Positions 1-12,055 of a stretch of 64,000 nt of DNA are shown one piece after another. A program made the translations under genes and the position numbers. Where the stretch lies: positions 269,441 through 333,440 of the forward strand of contig NW_025850773.1 of assembly GCF_002878395.1 (NCBI RefSeq), in the 5' to 3' direction. The notes beneath the pieces are model-generated. The model was not told the origin of the DNA, made no database searches, and was given only the letters and a program-made list of their open reading frames with translations. This stretch comes from Capsicum annuum (lineage: Eukaryota; Streptophyta; Magnoliopsida; Solanales; Solanaceae). How positions within the stretch are numbered: the first letter of the stretch is position 1; each line of letters begins with the position of its first letter.

Positions 1-515
1 ATCTAAAAGCTTTAACCTTTGGGTTAAGGGTTGATACCTTAACGGGATCAACCCACATAAGAAGAATAATTGAATAAGTTAATGTATTCTTTAAGTTTGA
101 GAGAATTGAAGGATAATCTATTCATTTAGGTTGAGAAATAAATGGGTAAATTACAGGATTCAATAACTCTTGCAACTATAGTGATTAATTGAAAATTCAA
201 AATAATTCACAACCCTAGCTGATTGAACATATCGGTAACCATAACTCCAGTTTGTCTATTTCCATTGAATTACTATTTGCAATAAGAACCACTGTCTGGA
301 TCATTCTGTGTTACAATAATGAGAAAAAATTAACAAACTTAAAATCCCTTTTTAATTTGGAACCTTTGATCAACAGTCTAATAACAACCATAACACTTAG
401 TGAACACAATATTCCCTATGGTATTCGACACCCAACCTAGTTGGGTTCTATATTTGATAGTGACCGCTTATTCTTTTCCAAGAGAGGTGTAATTTAGGCG
501 TATCAACTTCCTACC
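1..515 (+). repeat. LTR 3'-end-like sequence (Athila/Gypsy type)
   Basis: The stretch around 410-510 (a 'tggtattcgacaccca' block, then 'ttgggttctatatttgat', 'gaccgcttattc' and 'gcgtatca') resembles the ends of plant Gypsy LTRs that precede a 'gttttggcgcc'-type primer site. That primer site is missing here: after 'gcgtatca' the sequence runs into unrelated AT-rich DNA. I therefore read it as a truncated LTR end cut by the window edge on the left. The likeness is from memory of the family, not an alignment. Confidence 0.35.
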
Positions 516-1135
516 TTATCATTTTTCTTTGCTTATTACTAATGAAATCTAACACATTAGCCTTTGAGTTGTTTTTACTTTGTAGGTACTAGAAACTACT
601 CTGTGTTGGCAAAAAATGGCTCTACTTCACCAGATCAAAATGAATAAGAGATCCTCTTCTTGACTATAGAAATGACTAGTAGTAAAACTGGACTCTACTA
701 ATCATTTTTCAAACCTGTAAGCAATGGTCTCGAGGATGGAATAAGGAAAATATGATGGAAGAATTTTCCAAGACAACTGGGATCATGGAACATTAATTGG
801 AGAAAACATTGTTGAATTGGACCTCCACTCTATTCATGACTTATAGCCCGTTGTATAACAATAAGATAAAACCTTCCATTGTTATGTCATGTCAAGAAGC
901 AAGATAATGGTAGCCATATAATAGTCAACAGAAGATTCAAAGAGTTCGAGAATCAAAGAAGCCTAATCTAGAGAAAACTGAGGTTGTTAACTAGGAAGGC
1001 GATGACTAAAGGAATTGGATATTTGATCCTTTGTTCTATCAAGACAAACGCAATGGAAACATCATGGCATCCATAGAAGTGCTTATTTATAACCTAGTAA
1101 GATGGATAAGAGTATTTTAGGGCTATTATAAGTTT
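516..1135. other. Unassigned AT-rich spacer
   Basis: I see no long reading frame, inverted repeat or recognisable element end here. It probably belongs to the decayed Tat/Ogre-like internal region that follows, but nothing in the sequence proves that. Confidence 0.3.
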
Positions 1136-1500
1136 ATGTACAAACTACGTTTGATCTGAATTCCCAAGAAAGGGATACGTAGGCGGCCTATGTCGGCTTC
1201 GGTCAACCCCTTAGAAAAATTTATCCTTTCCTTTCATGTACAAACTACGTTTTACCTGAATTCCTAAGGAAGGGATACGTAGGCGACCTATGTCGGCTTC
1301 GGTAAACCCCTTAGAAGAATTTATCCTTTTTATTTATGCATGAACTAGGTGATGACCTGAATTCCCAAAAAGGGATACGTAGGCGGCCTATGTCGGCTTT
1401 GGTCAACCCAATATATTTTTCTATTTTTTTCTAGTGTAGTCCTGAACTACGTTTGACCTGATTCCTGCTTCAACGGGATATGTAGGCGCCCCAACGGCTC
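1136..1500 (+). repeat. About 100-bp tandem repeat with GGGATACGTAGGCG core
   Basis: Four direct copies follow each other, starting near 1136, 1237, 1336 and 1438. Each has 'gaactacgt', then 'cctgaattcc', then 'gggatacgtaggcg' and, in the first three, 'cctatgtcggctt'. The fourth is the most diverged ('gggatatgtaggcgcccc'). Looser echoes of the same motif occur at 4955-4970, 5105-5160 and 10640-10665. A recurring 'gggatacgtaggc' box is familiar from the region downstream of pol and from the LTRs of plant Tat/Ogre retrotransposons, which is the main reason for that assignment. Confidence 0.7.
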
Positions 1501-2844
1501 AGTCATATAACCCTAGAAAATAGAAACTGGGATAGAATTTTTGAGAAGGAATCTCAAAAATTCACAAGAAGAATATCATCATCCGAAATAGAGAACGGAG
1601 ATCAACAAAGACTTCAGATCCTCTCGAGATGAGATCATCTCAAACAACATTAAACTGGGGCAGAAATTTTAAGGGAAGACCAAAATTTCCACTAAACATT
1701 GGAATATATTTCAAATTTCCGGGCATCAGTGGTCAAAGTAAAACTTTAGAAGTCAACAGTTGCGACTAAGTCTAGGTGGACTAAACCTTTGACTATGATA
1801 GAAATTTTGATATAAACCCTCAGTGACGATGATGAATACATAGAATTCCTCTATCAAACATTGGATACTATCAGAACTAAGAGAAAGATATTCGTTGAGT
1901 TGGTACATCACATGACTAACAGAGATTTTCTAAATCATTTACAAAAGTTTTGAAACTAGTTTCTAAAAATATGACTATTTTTAAAAATCAATACAAATCT
2001 TTTATTTAGTAATTGCCTAGACATCTATTAGAATGAAGAGTCAAGGTGGAGGTCCCAACATGAAGGAGCACCAGAAAGATAGCAAGGAGAAAATTAAGAT
2101 CGAAGAAGGTCAACACGGAGTAGTTTGATTAAAAAAAATTAATCATTTTTCCGTGGATGTAGGGATCAATACAAAAATGAAAATCTTTTTTAAAAAAATC
2201 TCCAAGCGGGTTGCGATCCACACCAAAGTACATAATGCCCAAGAACGGTATTTTTGGGCAGTCCTAAAGATGGATTTAATACTCATTTATCAAGGTCCTT
2301 TTAAATTATCTATGAAGGACAAACAAAGGCGCCTTATCTTCTTTATGAATATTGTATTTAGAATTCTTTATATAAAAGTAGTCGTTATCATAAGCGACTT
2401 TGTGTCTATTAAATATTTACTTTAAAGTGCAAGTGCATTCAAAGGTGTCGGCACAGTAAGTACAACAATCAAAAGGATCACTCAGTAGGTAGAAGAGTGG
2501 AAATTCTTCCTCAAAATTCATTAAAGCGAAAAGAACGGTATTTGAGTGACCGTAAAAAGGGATGTTATCCATTCATTTATATCTGATGGGTCTGCTATTT
2601 AAATACTTCATTGAAAAAGGATGAATAGTAGATTAAACCATTCAGGTTATGATGCCAAGTATATGACATTTAAACTTCTGCAAATTTGACTGCGGTCGCT
2701 AGTGAGAGCGACATTGTGTCTACTAACTATCTACATTGAGTGCAGGTACATGTGAAAAGAAAAAATACAGACAAATGGACTTAGGTGAAATCATTTTCAT
2801 TGACAAGAGGACCATTACACAAAGGATTATCAACATTTAATATT
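1501..2844 (+). mobile_element. Tat/Ogre-like 3' internal region, non-coding
   Basis: This is a continuation of the retrotransposon internal region between the ~100-bp repeats and the 56-bp repeats. It contains an 'aaactggggcagaaattttaag' type block near 1651-1674. The short open frames in it have no recognisable motif and are probably chance. No protease, reverse transcriptase or integrase motif is visible, so this part lies downstream of pol or has lost it. Confidence 0.45.
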
Positions 2845-3450
2845 TGTTGACATGCGAGACACAAATGCTGGCGTCGAGGATATCATCAGTAGTCAATATC
2901 TGTTGACACAAGAATGCCAGCATCAAGGATATCATCAACATTTTATATCTGTTGACACTCGAGACATAAATGCTAACATCGAGGATATCATCGGCATTCA
3001 ATATATGTTGACAAGCGAGACATAAATACTGGCGTCGAGGATATCATTAATATTTCATATCTGTTGACACATGAGACACAAACACAGGCATTGAGGATAT
3101 CATCGGTATTTAATATCTGTTGACATGCGAGACACAAACATTGGCATCGAGGATATCATTAGTATTTCATATCTGTTGACACGCAAGACACAAACATTGG
3201 CGTCGAGAATATCATCAACATTCAATATCTATTGACACATAAGACTCAAACGCTTGCATCAAGGATATCATCAGCATTCAATATATCTTGACACGGGAGA
3301 CACAAATGCTGGTGTCGAGAATATCATCAGTATGCAATATCTGTTGACACGCAAGACATATATATTGGCATCTAAGATATCATCAATATTTAATACCTAT
3401 TGACATGCGAGACATAAAAGTTGGCTTCGAGGATATCTCATCATTTTATG
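2845..3450 (+). repeat. 56-bp minisatellite, 11 units
   Basis: Units start with a version of 'tgttgacacgcgagacacaaa', pass through 'ctggcgtcgaggatatcatc' and end in 'attcaatatc'. From the third unit on, starts fall at 2950, 3006, 3062, 3118, 3174, 3230, 3286, 3342 and 3398, an exact 56-bp period. The second unit (2901) is 7 bp short. Units differ by scattered substitutions only. The equivalent place in the second internal copy (about 9085-9165) has one or two degenerate units, so the array expanded or collapsed after the copies separated. Confidence 0.9.
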
Positions 3451-3539
3451 AATTAGCATTTTAGTATATTAAGAGCACGTGATTTGAAAGGATGCCTTTA
3501 AGTCGCTATATGAAGATGAGTGATTTATGAGATTTCCTA

Positions 3540-4110
3540 GAAATTGAGAATTTGAGGGTTCTTCTATAAGTCATATTATTTGAAATAGAATAATATTTAA
3601 AATTACCTATGAGTTTATAGCCCATAGGTTATCTATAATCCACAACGATATCCTAACCGAATAGTGTGAAATTTACCCAAAAATTGGTAGTCTGAAGGTT
3701 ATTCATAAGTCGCAACTAAATCCTTATAGGAGAATATGTGAGAATATCAAATTGATAAGTCCAAGGGTTCTCTATAATCCGCAACATATCCAAGATCAAT
3801 TATGTGCAGGATTTCACAATAACTAGCAATTTGAGAGATATCTATAAGTCATAGTGTATCCAAGGTTGGATGATATGCAAGAACACCTGAGAGCTAGCGA
3901 TTGGAGGGATGCCTATAAGCTATATCTTATCCAAGGTTGGATAATGTGTAGGATCACCTACAAGCTAGAAATTCAAAGGATATCTATAAGTCACCTCGTA
4001 TCCAACATCAAATAATGCAAGACATTATCCAATTATTGATAATTCAAGGGAAATCTATAAGTCGCATCGATACAAAAGATGTGCAAGACTTACTCGAGGG
4101 TCACATGGAA
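3540..4110 (+). repeat. About 70-bp degenerate tandem repeat, 8 units
   Basis: The phrase 'tctataagtcgca' or a close variant recurs near 3562, 3632, 3703, 3771, 3840, 3911, 3982 and 4050. Between occurrences a 'tccaaggttggataatgtgcaggat' type block is shared by several units. The period is 68-72 bp. The same array, in the same order, recurs at about 9210-9800. It lies between the 56-bp array and the polypurine tract, in the long non-coding 3' part typical of Tat/Ogre elements. Confidence 0.8.
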
Positions 4111-5286
4111 AGAAAAATTGTCAATAACTGGAGATGCTATAATGCTACATACAATAAGCATTACAGGCGATCAAAGGGTTGCCACATCAACATGAGATTA
4201 CGTGGCCACAAGGACCGTTTTACATAAAGTATCATCGATGTCCAAAAGGGCCGCACTACTTTGATGACTTATTCACTCGATGAATAAAATAATTATGCAA
4301 CAACCAAGAGGGTTGTTGTTTCTATTATTGCAAGTTATTTCCCTCTGATAGGTACATGAGAGAATGACTTCACTTTTTAGACGGCAACTTACGTGGAGAT
4401 ATGGTAAAAGACTATATAACCTTCGTGAATTATGTTTAGAACTAACAATTTTTGTTTGAAACATTGTCGATAACATTCGAGAAGATGAAAATATCAAATC
4501 AAAACCACAGGTGCGGATGACTCCAGATAGGACGCAACACAATGTAGAACTTTTTATTAGCAGCAAAACGAGACATAGTCTAGAGAGAGATGTCAAACTC
4601 TCTGGACACAAGCTAAAGAATGATCACCACCACCATCCAAACACACCCCTATTAGAAGGTATGTGGGTATTCTAGTTTCTGCTTCACCTTCGGGATATTT
4701 CTAAAAACTCATACCGAGGGTAATCTTCTTTTTCTTTCAAATTCGGGTGGCAACACACTCAGAGTTTTGGAAATTATGTACAGGTAAGTTCTTACCTATA
4801 GATATAAAGGATCCCACATTCATGGTTAAGAGGTTACAAACCTCTTTTCTGCAACTCGATCAACTTGTCACTCATCTCATGCTAAAGATTGTCTGAAATA
4901 AAAGACTATCTTTTCTACTGATCGAGTCGAACTATAAGCAATTTGATTCCCTAAGTCTCAGGGATATGTAAACTGGAATCTATTTTGAAAACTCAACTGC
5001 ATTCCAACCTCCCCGCAAATCCCTTTATTTTTTGGCTTTTCAGTTTCATCAAAAACTAAAAAAACAAGATAGCTTGTAAATTTTTTGAAAATCATGTTTT
5101 CTAAACTACAAGTGGCCTGAACTGTCATGTAATCTTAGATATGTAGGAAACCTAATACCAAGGTCCGGCCATAACTCTATGAAACTCATGGGAAAGCCAA
5201 CCTCTTTCAGATTTGAATTTGCGGTTGGAAAAAAAATTAGGAACGTCAACCTTCCTTTGCCCGGGTTACTTTCATCCACCTTACCC
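4111..5286 (+). mobile_element. Tat/Ogre-like 3' internal region up to polypurine tract
   Basis: This block aligns by eye, in order, with 9830-10993: shared pieces include 'caaccaagagggttgttgt' (4299-4317 and 10020-10038), 'agcagcaaa.cgagacatag', 'gatcaccaccaccatc', 'tatgtgggta' and 'gcaactcgatcaactt'. No conserved coding frame runs through both copies, so the similarity is that of a non-coding element segment. It ends at the polypurine tract at 5287. Confidence 0.7.
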
Positions 5287-5300
5287 AAAGGGAGGGGGCA
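5287..5300 (+). other. Polypurine tract of Tat/Ogre-like element
   Basis: 'aaagggagggggca' directly precedes the LTR start and matches the tract at 10994-11007 except for one base. This is where plus-strand DNA synthesis is primed in LTR retrotransposons. Confidence 0.75.
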
Positions 5301-6154
5301 ATAGTTGACACCTAATTTTTTCCCTCCATGACTTAATTTAATCCTAAGTTTCTTAGATTTTTAATAAAATTAAAATATTTATTTCATCCGAATAAAAAAT
5401 TTTCAAAATATTTTTTGTACGTGATTTTGTCATTTTAAGTAGCGATTATATAGTATCGTGTTCAGTTATACGAGATTATATAATTTGATTACTTAAATAT
5501 TTATTCTATGGAATATTAGATTTTAATTAAGGATTATTTTAAAAATAAAAATAATAATTAAAATCTTGATTTTAATATAATTTATTATCAAAATAATTTA
5601 TTTGGATAAATATGCATTTAATTTTATTAAATCAAGAAGATTGGGATTAAAAGAGGTATTAATTCGAATCGAATTTCAATTTAGTTTAGCCAATCTATTA
5701 GATTTGGCCATAATTAAAATCAAATTGGCCATAATTGCAATGCAATCCGTCAATTGATTTTTAATTTGGTCAAAATTAAATAAATATGTCTAAATTTTAA
5801 ATCTCAATTGAGGTTATATTTTAAATAACCCCAAAATTTTCAAAAACTCTCATAACTTCTACCCAATTCCTACTAAAAAATTATTTCAAATTATACTACA
5901 TTGTACTATTTCTCCCCAACTTTGTCCTTTCCCAATTTTGAAATTCAAAAATTATACAATATTTTACAATTCCCCCCAACCTTTTTCCTTTTTCCAAATT
6001 TCAATTTTGAAATTCAAAATTTGTATTACATTGTACAATTTTCCCCTACATTATCTTCCACCTTATCTTATCTTCAATTTTTAAATTCCAAAAACACCCC
6101 TAAAAACTTTATCCCACATTGGTAAATTAATAGAATTGGATCTCTATCCTTTTC

Positions 6155-6162
6155 TATAAATA
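6155..6162 (+). promoter_or_regulatory. TATA-like box in Tat/Ogre-like LTR
   Basis: 'tataaata' followed by 'ctaccactattttggtag'. The same block recurs at 27176-27183 in the other LTR, where the Tekay element has inserted immediately upstream. Position and conservation suggest it is the LTR core promoter; transcription is not shown by sequence. Confidence 0.5.
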
Positions 6163-6639
6163 CTACCACTATTTTGGTAGAAAAATAAAGTCTCAAAGCC
6201 TCAAAGAATTGAAAAGCTTTTGAGCAAATAGTTGAAATTTTTTTAGTGAAAAAAAAGAAGTCTCAAGGTTAAAAAAAAAAACTTTGAGCAAAGAAGAGTT
6301 TTTATTTCAGTAAAAAAATTTCTTTTCCCATGAAACTCGTGAGCTAATCGAAGTTCTCGAAAGATTTCTTTCTGGTGGTGATCAAGACTCCAAAAAAGCT
6401 TGAAGTACCATTTTGCTACCCTAAAAAAGGTGAACACACATTTCCCTTTTTTCTTAGTTTGATTATCATTTTCTTCTTCGTAGTTCGTAGTTATAATTTT
6501 CTTTGTTGTGGACGGCCTTGAAGGCCATAGGACGTTGTAGTATCAATATTATGGTTATTTTCATGTTCATAGTATAAAAATGAGCTAGCAATAATTGTAC
6601 ATACCTTTTTGATTCTATTTTTTTATTATTATAGATCAA

Positions 6640-7250
6640 GTTTCAATCTTTGATTAAAAGATGTACTTATGCTTTGTTTAAATTCATTGTTGAAGGATAT
6701 ATTTTTTTTAGCATGTAAAGTTGTTTCCTTTATGTTGAAAAGAATATTTAATATTGATTGTTTCTTCTTTTTTATTCTTTGATCATTATATATAAAGTTT
6801 CAATCTTTGCTTAAAAGATGTACTCATTTCATGTCTAAACTCATTGTTGGTGAATATGTTTGTTTTTAGCATGTAAAGTTGTTTCCTTTATGTTGAAATG
6901 AATAGTTAATATTGATTGTCTATCCTTTATTTATTCTTTGATTATTATAGATAAAGTTTCAATCTTTGCTTAAAAGATGTACACGTCTTGTCTAAACTCA
7001 TTGTTGGTGAATATATCTGTTTTTAGCATGTAAAGTCATTTTCTTTATGTTGAAAAGCATAGTTAATATTGATTGTTTTGCCTTTTATCTTTATTCTTTT
7101 ATAATTATGTATAAAGTTTTGATCTTTTCTCAAAAGACGTATTCATGCCATGTTTAAATTCATTATTAGCGGATATGTTTGTTATTAGCATGTAAAGTTG
7201 TTTCTTTTATGTAGGAAAAATAGTTACTATTGTTTGTTTCTCCTTAATAA
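6640..7250 (+). repeat. About 158-bp tandem repeat inside the LTR, 4 units
   Basis: The phrase 'agcatgtaaagt' recurs at 6710, 6868, 7025 and 7187 (spacings 158, 157, 162). It is preceded each time by 'aaaagatgta..' and a 'cattgttggtgaatatg' type block and followed by 'ttctttatgttgaaaa' and 'tattgattgt'. I do not find the array in the second LTR (27171-29122), so it is a copy-specific expansion. Confidence 0.85.
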
Positions 7251-8879
7251 AAATAGTAATTGATTAAGTCAAGAATTTTTCATTTGCTTGCTAATTATTT
7301 TAATGGATTTCAAAATCCTCATATAAGAGATGAGTACTAGCTTTATTTTCCATCCAAGATGTTTATTCTTTTCTTTTTCTTTTTTTGCATGTTGTTAATT
7401 TGTCAAAATGATGAGAAAGTTTTAATTTTTGTTGCTAAATATAATTATTTAGATACTCTCGAGTCATGCATAGTGTGATTGTTGAACGATATTTCACTTT
7501 TGAGATGCTAAACTTTTATTCTAATTTTCTTACTCCCTTTGGATTGTTATACGTGTTCTTTGTGTGTGTAAAGACTTGATTCATGTCTTTCTTTGATTCA
7601 TAATGTCTAAAGAGAATCAACGATGTCTTAGAATGATAAATCATAGGTCATTATATGTTTTCCCTAAAGTTGGCCATGACTTAGATGTATAAATCTTCGT
7701 TAATTTCTCCTTAATTGAAATTTAAAGATTCACTTACTTGAAAAGTTAGACTTTATTTCCGTTTGTTATATGAATTAGTTTCTATGTTTGTTCAATTTTA
7801 GAAGTCATGGGTATTTTTCTTATCGCCTCATCCCTTTACTCTCGCAAACTTACGTTGTTTGTTCTCGCATTAATTCATTGAATATGACTTTCTTCCTTTT
7901 GCCTTTATTCATTCTTATATGAACATAAATTATGAGGCATGTAAGTGGGTGTCTTTGCTTTGCATTTTATTTATTGACTCTCATTCTTGTGCAAGTGTGC
8001 TTATCAATGTCATTCAAAAATTGGTTCTCGATAGTTTCTTTTGCTTTGAAATATGTCACTTTTATGCCTTGAACGTATATTAATTTCTTTATCTTTTCTT
8101 TGCATCCAAAAAATGTCTCGAGCTTAAATGGATTCCTCTCCTCTTGCATTTCATAATGGGTCAATAAGGCACACCTCTTCGAGTCAAGTTTGAAGTTTAA
8201 ACCCAAGATCGACTATATGGCGTGCGGGTGCTAGAAGATAGATGAAGAAGGAAAATGGGTCAAAACCCATTAATGAGGTCACTAAGAGACTTGAAAAGTC
8301 TTGATTTTTATTATTGTCTACTTTTTATTTATTTATTTAATCATTTACTTATTCATTCATTTGGGGCCTCGAAGACAAAGTTGTAAATTAATACAGGTGA
8401 AGTCGATTATGGACCAAAAGGTCTAGAAAAATAGTTTAGGATAGGTTATGGGCCAAAATACCAATATTTAGATTAGGATGGGTGCAGGTGGGCCAAAAAC
8501 CCAATTAGATTAAGACAGAGATGATGATTCGGGCTTACGAGCCTAAGTCTTCTATTTCTTCCCTTTCCCTTTTACGTGCTTATTTGCTTAGACTTAGTTA
8601 GATTTCCTACTAAGTCGTCAAAATTTATGCAAGTCTTTTTCTAAAACCACTTTTTCTTTCAAAAAACCAACTTCTCTTTTTAAAGTTAGTCAAAGGTAGT
8701 TTTCAAATAGTCCGGATAACCGCAAGTTAGCGGATATTTTAGGTGCCTTAAAAACCTTCCTAAGATGTTAATAAAAACCTCTTATCCGAGATTTTCTTAA
8801 AAGCCTAAGTTTTTTTTTCTGTTTTAAGACTTAGGATTTTCCTTAAAAGTTTTCTTAATTTTTTTTCAAATAAATTAAG

Positions 8880-8889
8880 TGGCGACTCT
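8880..8889 (+). other. Primer-binding site, tRNA-Arg type
   Basis: 'tggcgactct' lies directly after the LTR end. It is complementary to a tRNA 3' end reading GAGTCGCCA, the primer class I associate with Tat/Ogre elements. The related site at 29124 reads 'tagcgactct', with one G to A change. Confidence 0.65.
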
Positions 8890-10993
8890 GTAAATTTCTT
8901 AAATTGTTTTGAATTTTCTTTAAAGTTTTGAAATTGTTTAAAAAATTAAAATTATTGTTTTTCCAACCCTTCGAGTTAAAATGGATAAAACATCCATAAT
9001 TGCTCGCTATGCAAGACGACAAGGTCTGATGTTGGAAGATGCTCTGGATCACCAATATCCGTTGGCCACACGAAGATAGCATAACCTGGCATCGAGGATA
9101 TCTCAGCATCTTATGTCTATTGACCACGCAAAGGATATATATCCCAACATTGAGGATATCTCATCATTTTATGGATCAATATCTGAACCCATCAAAAGCA
9201 CATAATTCGAAGGGATGTCTTTAAGTCGTTATGTTAAAGCGGACGACATATGGGATTTCCCAAAAATTGACAATCCAAGGGTCATCTATAAGTCACATTA
9301 TTTGAGATAGGATAGTGTGCAAGATTACCTATGAGTTGATATCCCATAGGTTATCAGTAAACCGCAACAACATCCTAATTGGATAGTGTGCAAGGTTACC
9401 CAAAGATCAATAGTTTGAAGGTTATCCATAAGTCGCAACTAAATCCTTATCAAAGAATATTCGAGATTACCAAATGGATAGGTCCAAGGATTCTCTAAAA
9501 GTCGCATCATATCTAAGATCGATCATGCATAGAATTACCTAAAGACTACCAATTTGAGAGATATCTATAGGTCATATTGTAAGGTTGGATGATGTGCAGG
9601 AATACCTAAGAGCTAGTGATTCGAGGGATATCTATAAGATATCTCTTTTCCAAGGTCGGATAATATGCAGGATTACCTTAAAATCTAGCAACTCAAAAGA
9701 TATATATATAAGTCGCCTCATATCCAACATCAAATGATGCGCAAGATTATCTAAAGATTGACAATTCAAGAGAAATCTATAAGTCATATCGCTATAAATG
9801 ATGCGCAAGACTTACCCGAGGTCATATAAAAGGATCATTGTCAATAGCCAAAGAGGTTATCATTCCACATACAACAAGCCTTTTAGATAACCAAAAGGTT
9901 TTTTGTATCAACATAAGATTACACAGTTACAGGGACCATTCTACATAAAGTGTCGGTGGTGTCAAACAAGGCCACCCTACTTTGAATACATAATCAACAA
10001 AAGAGATATTTTATTCAACAACCAAGAGGGTTGTTGTGTTTATTACTACAAGTTATTGACCTCCAAACAGGTACATGAGATATGGTACAGAACTATATAC
10101 CTCTTTTGTGAATTAAGTTTATTACTAATAATTTTTATTTGAGATATTATCGAGAGCACCAGAAAGGATGGAATATCAAATCAAAATCACAGATACGGAT
10201 GACTCCAAAAAGGATGTAGCACAATGTGAAACTTTTTCTTAGCAGCAAACCGAGACATAGTCTAAATAGGAATCTCAAACTCTTTAGAATCAAGATAAAG
10301 GATGATCACCACCACCATCAAACCATACCCCTATTAGAAGGCATGTGGGTACTTCAGAATATTTTGGTTTCAACTTTACTTTCGGGATATTCTAAACTCA
10401 TACCGATGGTAACCTTCTCTTTTCTTCAAATTTGAGTGACAACACACTTAGAGTTTTGGAAAATATACCTGGGTAATATCTTACCTATGGGTGTGAAGAT
10501 CTCCACATTTATGGTTAAGAGGTTACAAGCCTCTTTTTTGCAATTCGATCAACTTATCACTCATCTCGAGCCAAAGATTATCTTAAATAAAAGACTATCT
10601 TTTCTACGAATCGAGTCAAACTACAAGAAGACTGATTCCCCGAGTCTCGAGGATATGTAGGCTAGGCTCTATATTGAAAACTCAACTATATTTCAACCTC
10701 CCCTCTTCCCCCCAATTCGCTTATTCCCCAACTTATTGGTTTCATCAAAATTCAAAAATTAGGATAGCTTGTGAATTCTTTAAAAATCATGCTTAAAATC
10801 AAGATTTATGAACTACAAGTGATCTGAATTCTCATGCAACTTAAGATATTTAGAAAACATGATACCGGGTTCTGGCTATAACTCCATGAAACTCGTGCAA
10901 AAACTAATCTCTTTCTGAAATGAATTTATGGTCGAACAAAAATTAGGAATGTCAAACTCCCGTTGCCCAGGGTTACTTGCATCCATCCTACCT
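8890..10993 (+). mobile_element. Second Tat/Ogre-like internal region, gag-pol deleted
   Basis: After about 150 bp of leader, which resembles 29134-29235, the sequence jumps straight to the 3' non-coding repeats. There is no coding capacity: only about 2.1 kb separates the primer site and polypurine tract. 9085-9165 holds degenerate remnants of the 56-bp repeat, 9210-9800 the ~70-bp repeat, and 9830-10993 the conserved 3' block. It is a deletion derivative related to the region at 2845-5300. Confidence 0.7.
9210..9800 (+). repeat. About 70-bp degenerate tandem repeat, second copy
   Basis: 'atctataagtc' variants recur near 9284, 9353, 9427, 9493 and onward, with 'aaggttggat..tgtgcaggaatacct' type blocks between them. 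Unit order matches the array at 3540-4110. Confidence 0.75.
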
Positions 10994-11007
10994 AAAGGGA
11001 GGAGGCA
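10994..11007 (+). other. Polypurine tract, second copy
   Basis: 'aaagggaggaggca' immediately before 'gttgttgacactt'. It differs from the tract at 5287 at one position. Confidence 0.75.
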
Positions 11008-12050
11008 GTTGTTGACACTTAATTTTTTCCCTCCATGGCTAAATTTAATCCTGAGCTACTTTGATTTTTAATAAAATCGAAATATTTATTTCATCTAGAT
11101 AAATGTGCTCTAAAATATTTATTTGCGCTAATTTATCATTTAAGTAACGATTATATTTTTTTGTATTTACATATATGACATTGTAAAAATTTTGTTACTT
11201 AAATAAATATTTTAATCGAAATTGGACTTTTATTGAGATTAAGCTTGAAAATTAATTCAAATTGATAAAATCTTAATTTAAATAAAATTTGTTCTCTAAT
11301 AATAATTTTTTGGAGAAATATTTATTTGATTTTATATAATCAAGAAACTCGGGATTAAATGAGGTATTAATTTATATCAAATTTTAATTTAATTCAGCCA
11401 ATCTATTAAATTTGGTCATAATTTAAATCAAATTGTCACAATTGCAATGCAATTGGACAATTGATTTTCAATTTGGCCAAAAAATTAATAAGATGACTAA
11501 ATCCTAAATTGATTGGGGTTATTTTTTAAATAACCCCAAAACCCTTCTACCCAACCCAATACCAGCCCAACCCCACATTAAGCTGACCCACTAACCCACT
11601 CTATAATAGCCCAAATCTACACCTTATCATACCCAAAATAGATCCCTACCCAGCCCATTCTTACCTTCTCTTTAAACAACAATATGCATATAGCTTACAG
11701 CTAATAACAATAGTAAATAACATAACATACAACAGCAACAACCTACCTACAACCAGCATAAACTAAAATCGACCCAAGTCTAGCAAACAACAATAATACG
11801 CACAACCCAAAGACATAACCCGTCAGCCAAACCCGACAACAACATCAACAATGGTAATTCTAATGATTCGACAGCGACCCAACCCGCGATGCAACAGCTT
11901 ATCCTTTAGTACTTTTGAAACTCAAATTTGTACAAGAATAGTATGATTTCAGCTCAGCCCCTATCCCATTTATCAATTTCTCTCAAAATATTGATATTAC
12001 CCTCAAAGTTATTTTATCCCATATCACCAAATCAGCCCCAAATTGAAACC

Positions 12051-12055
12051 CAAAT
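12051..12055 (+). repeat. Target-site duplication CAAAT, left copy
   Basis: 'caaat' directly precedes the Tekay LTR start at 12056. An identical 'caaat' follows the last LTR at 27166-27170. Confidence 0.85.

Larger units (their letters stand above)
5303..8878 (+). mobile_element. Tat/Ogre-like LTR (3.6 kb)
   Basis: The LTR starts at 'agttgacacctaatttttt', matching 'tgttgacacttaatttttt' at 11010; the first base of the canonical TG is mutated to A. It ends just before the primer-binding site at 8880. Upstream is a polypurine tract, so it acts as a 3' LTR for 1136-5300 and as a 5' LTR for 8880 onward. It contains a TATA-like box (6155) and a four-unit internal tandem repeat (6640-7250). GGGCC-rich 'gggccaaaaaccc' phrases near 8490 are typical of this LTR type. 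It is about 0.6 kb longer than the related LTR at 11010-29122 once the nested insertion is removed; extra repeat units account for most of this. Confidence 0.75.

Noticed and set aside
2153..2425. 90-codon open frame in the Tat/Ogre-like 3' region
   Set aside because: No motif, Lys/Ile-rich composition typical of AT-rich chance frames, and no counterpart in the second internal copy.
5901..6125. Phe/Pro-rich repetitive frame in the Tat/Ogre-like LTR
   Set aside because: Follows from a short local repeat ('tttgaaattcaaaa', 'ccccaac') and is not shared with the other LTR.
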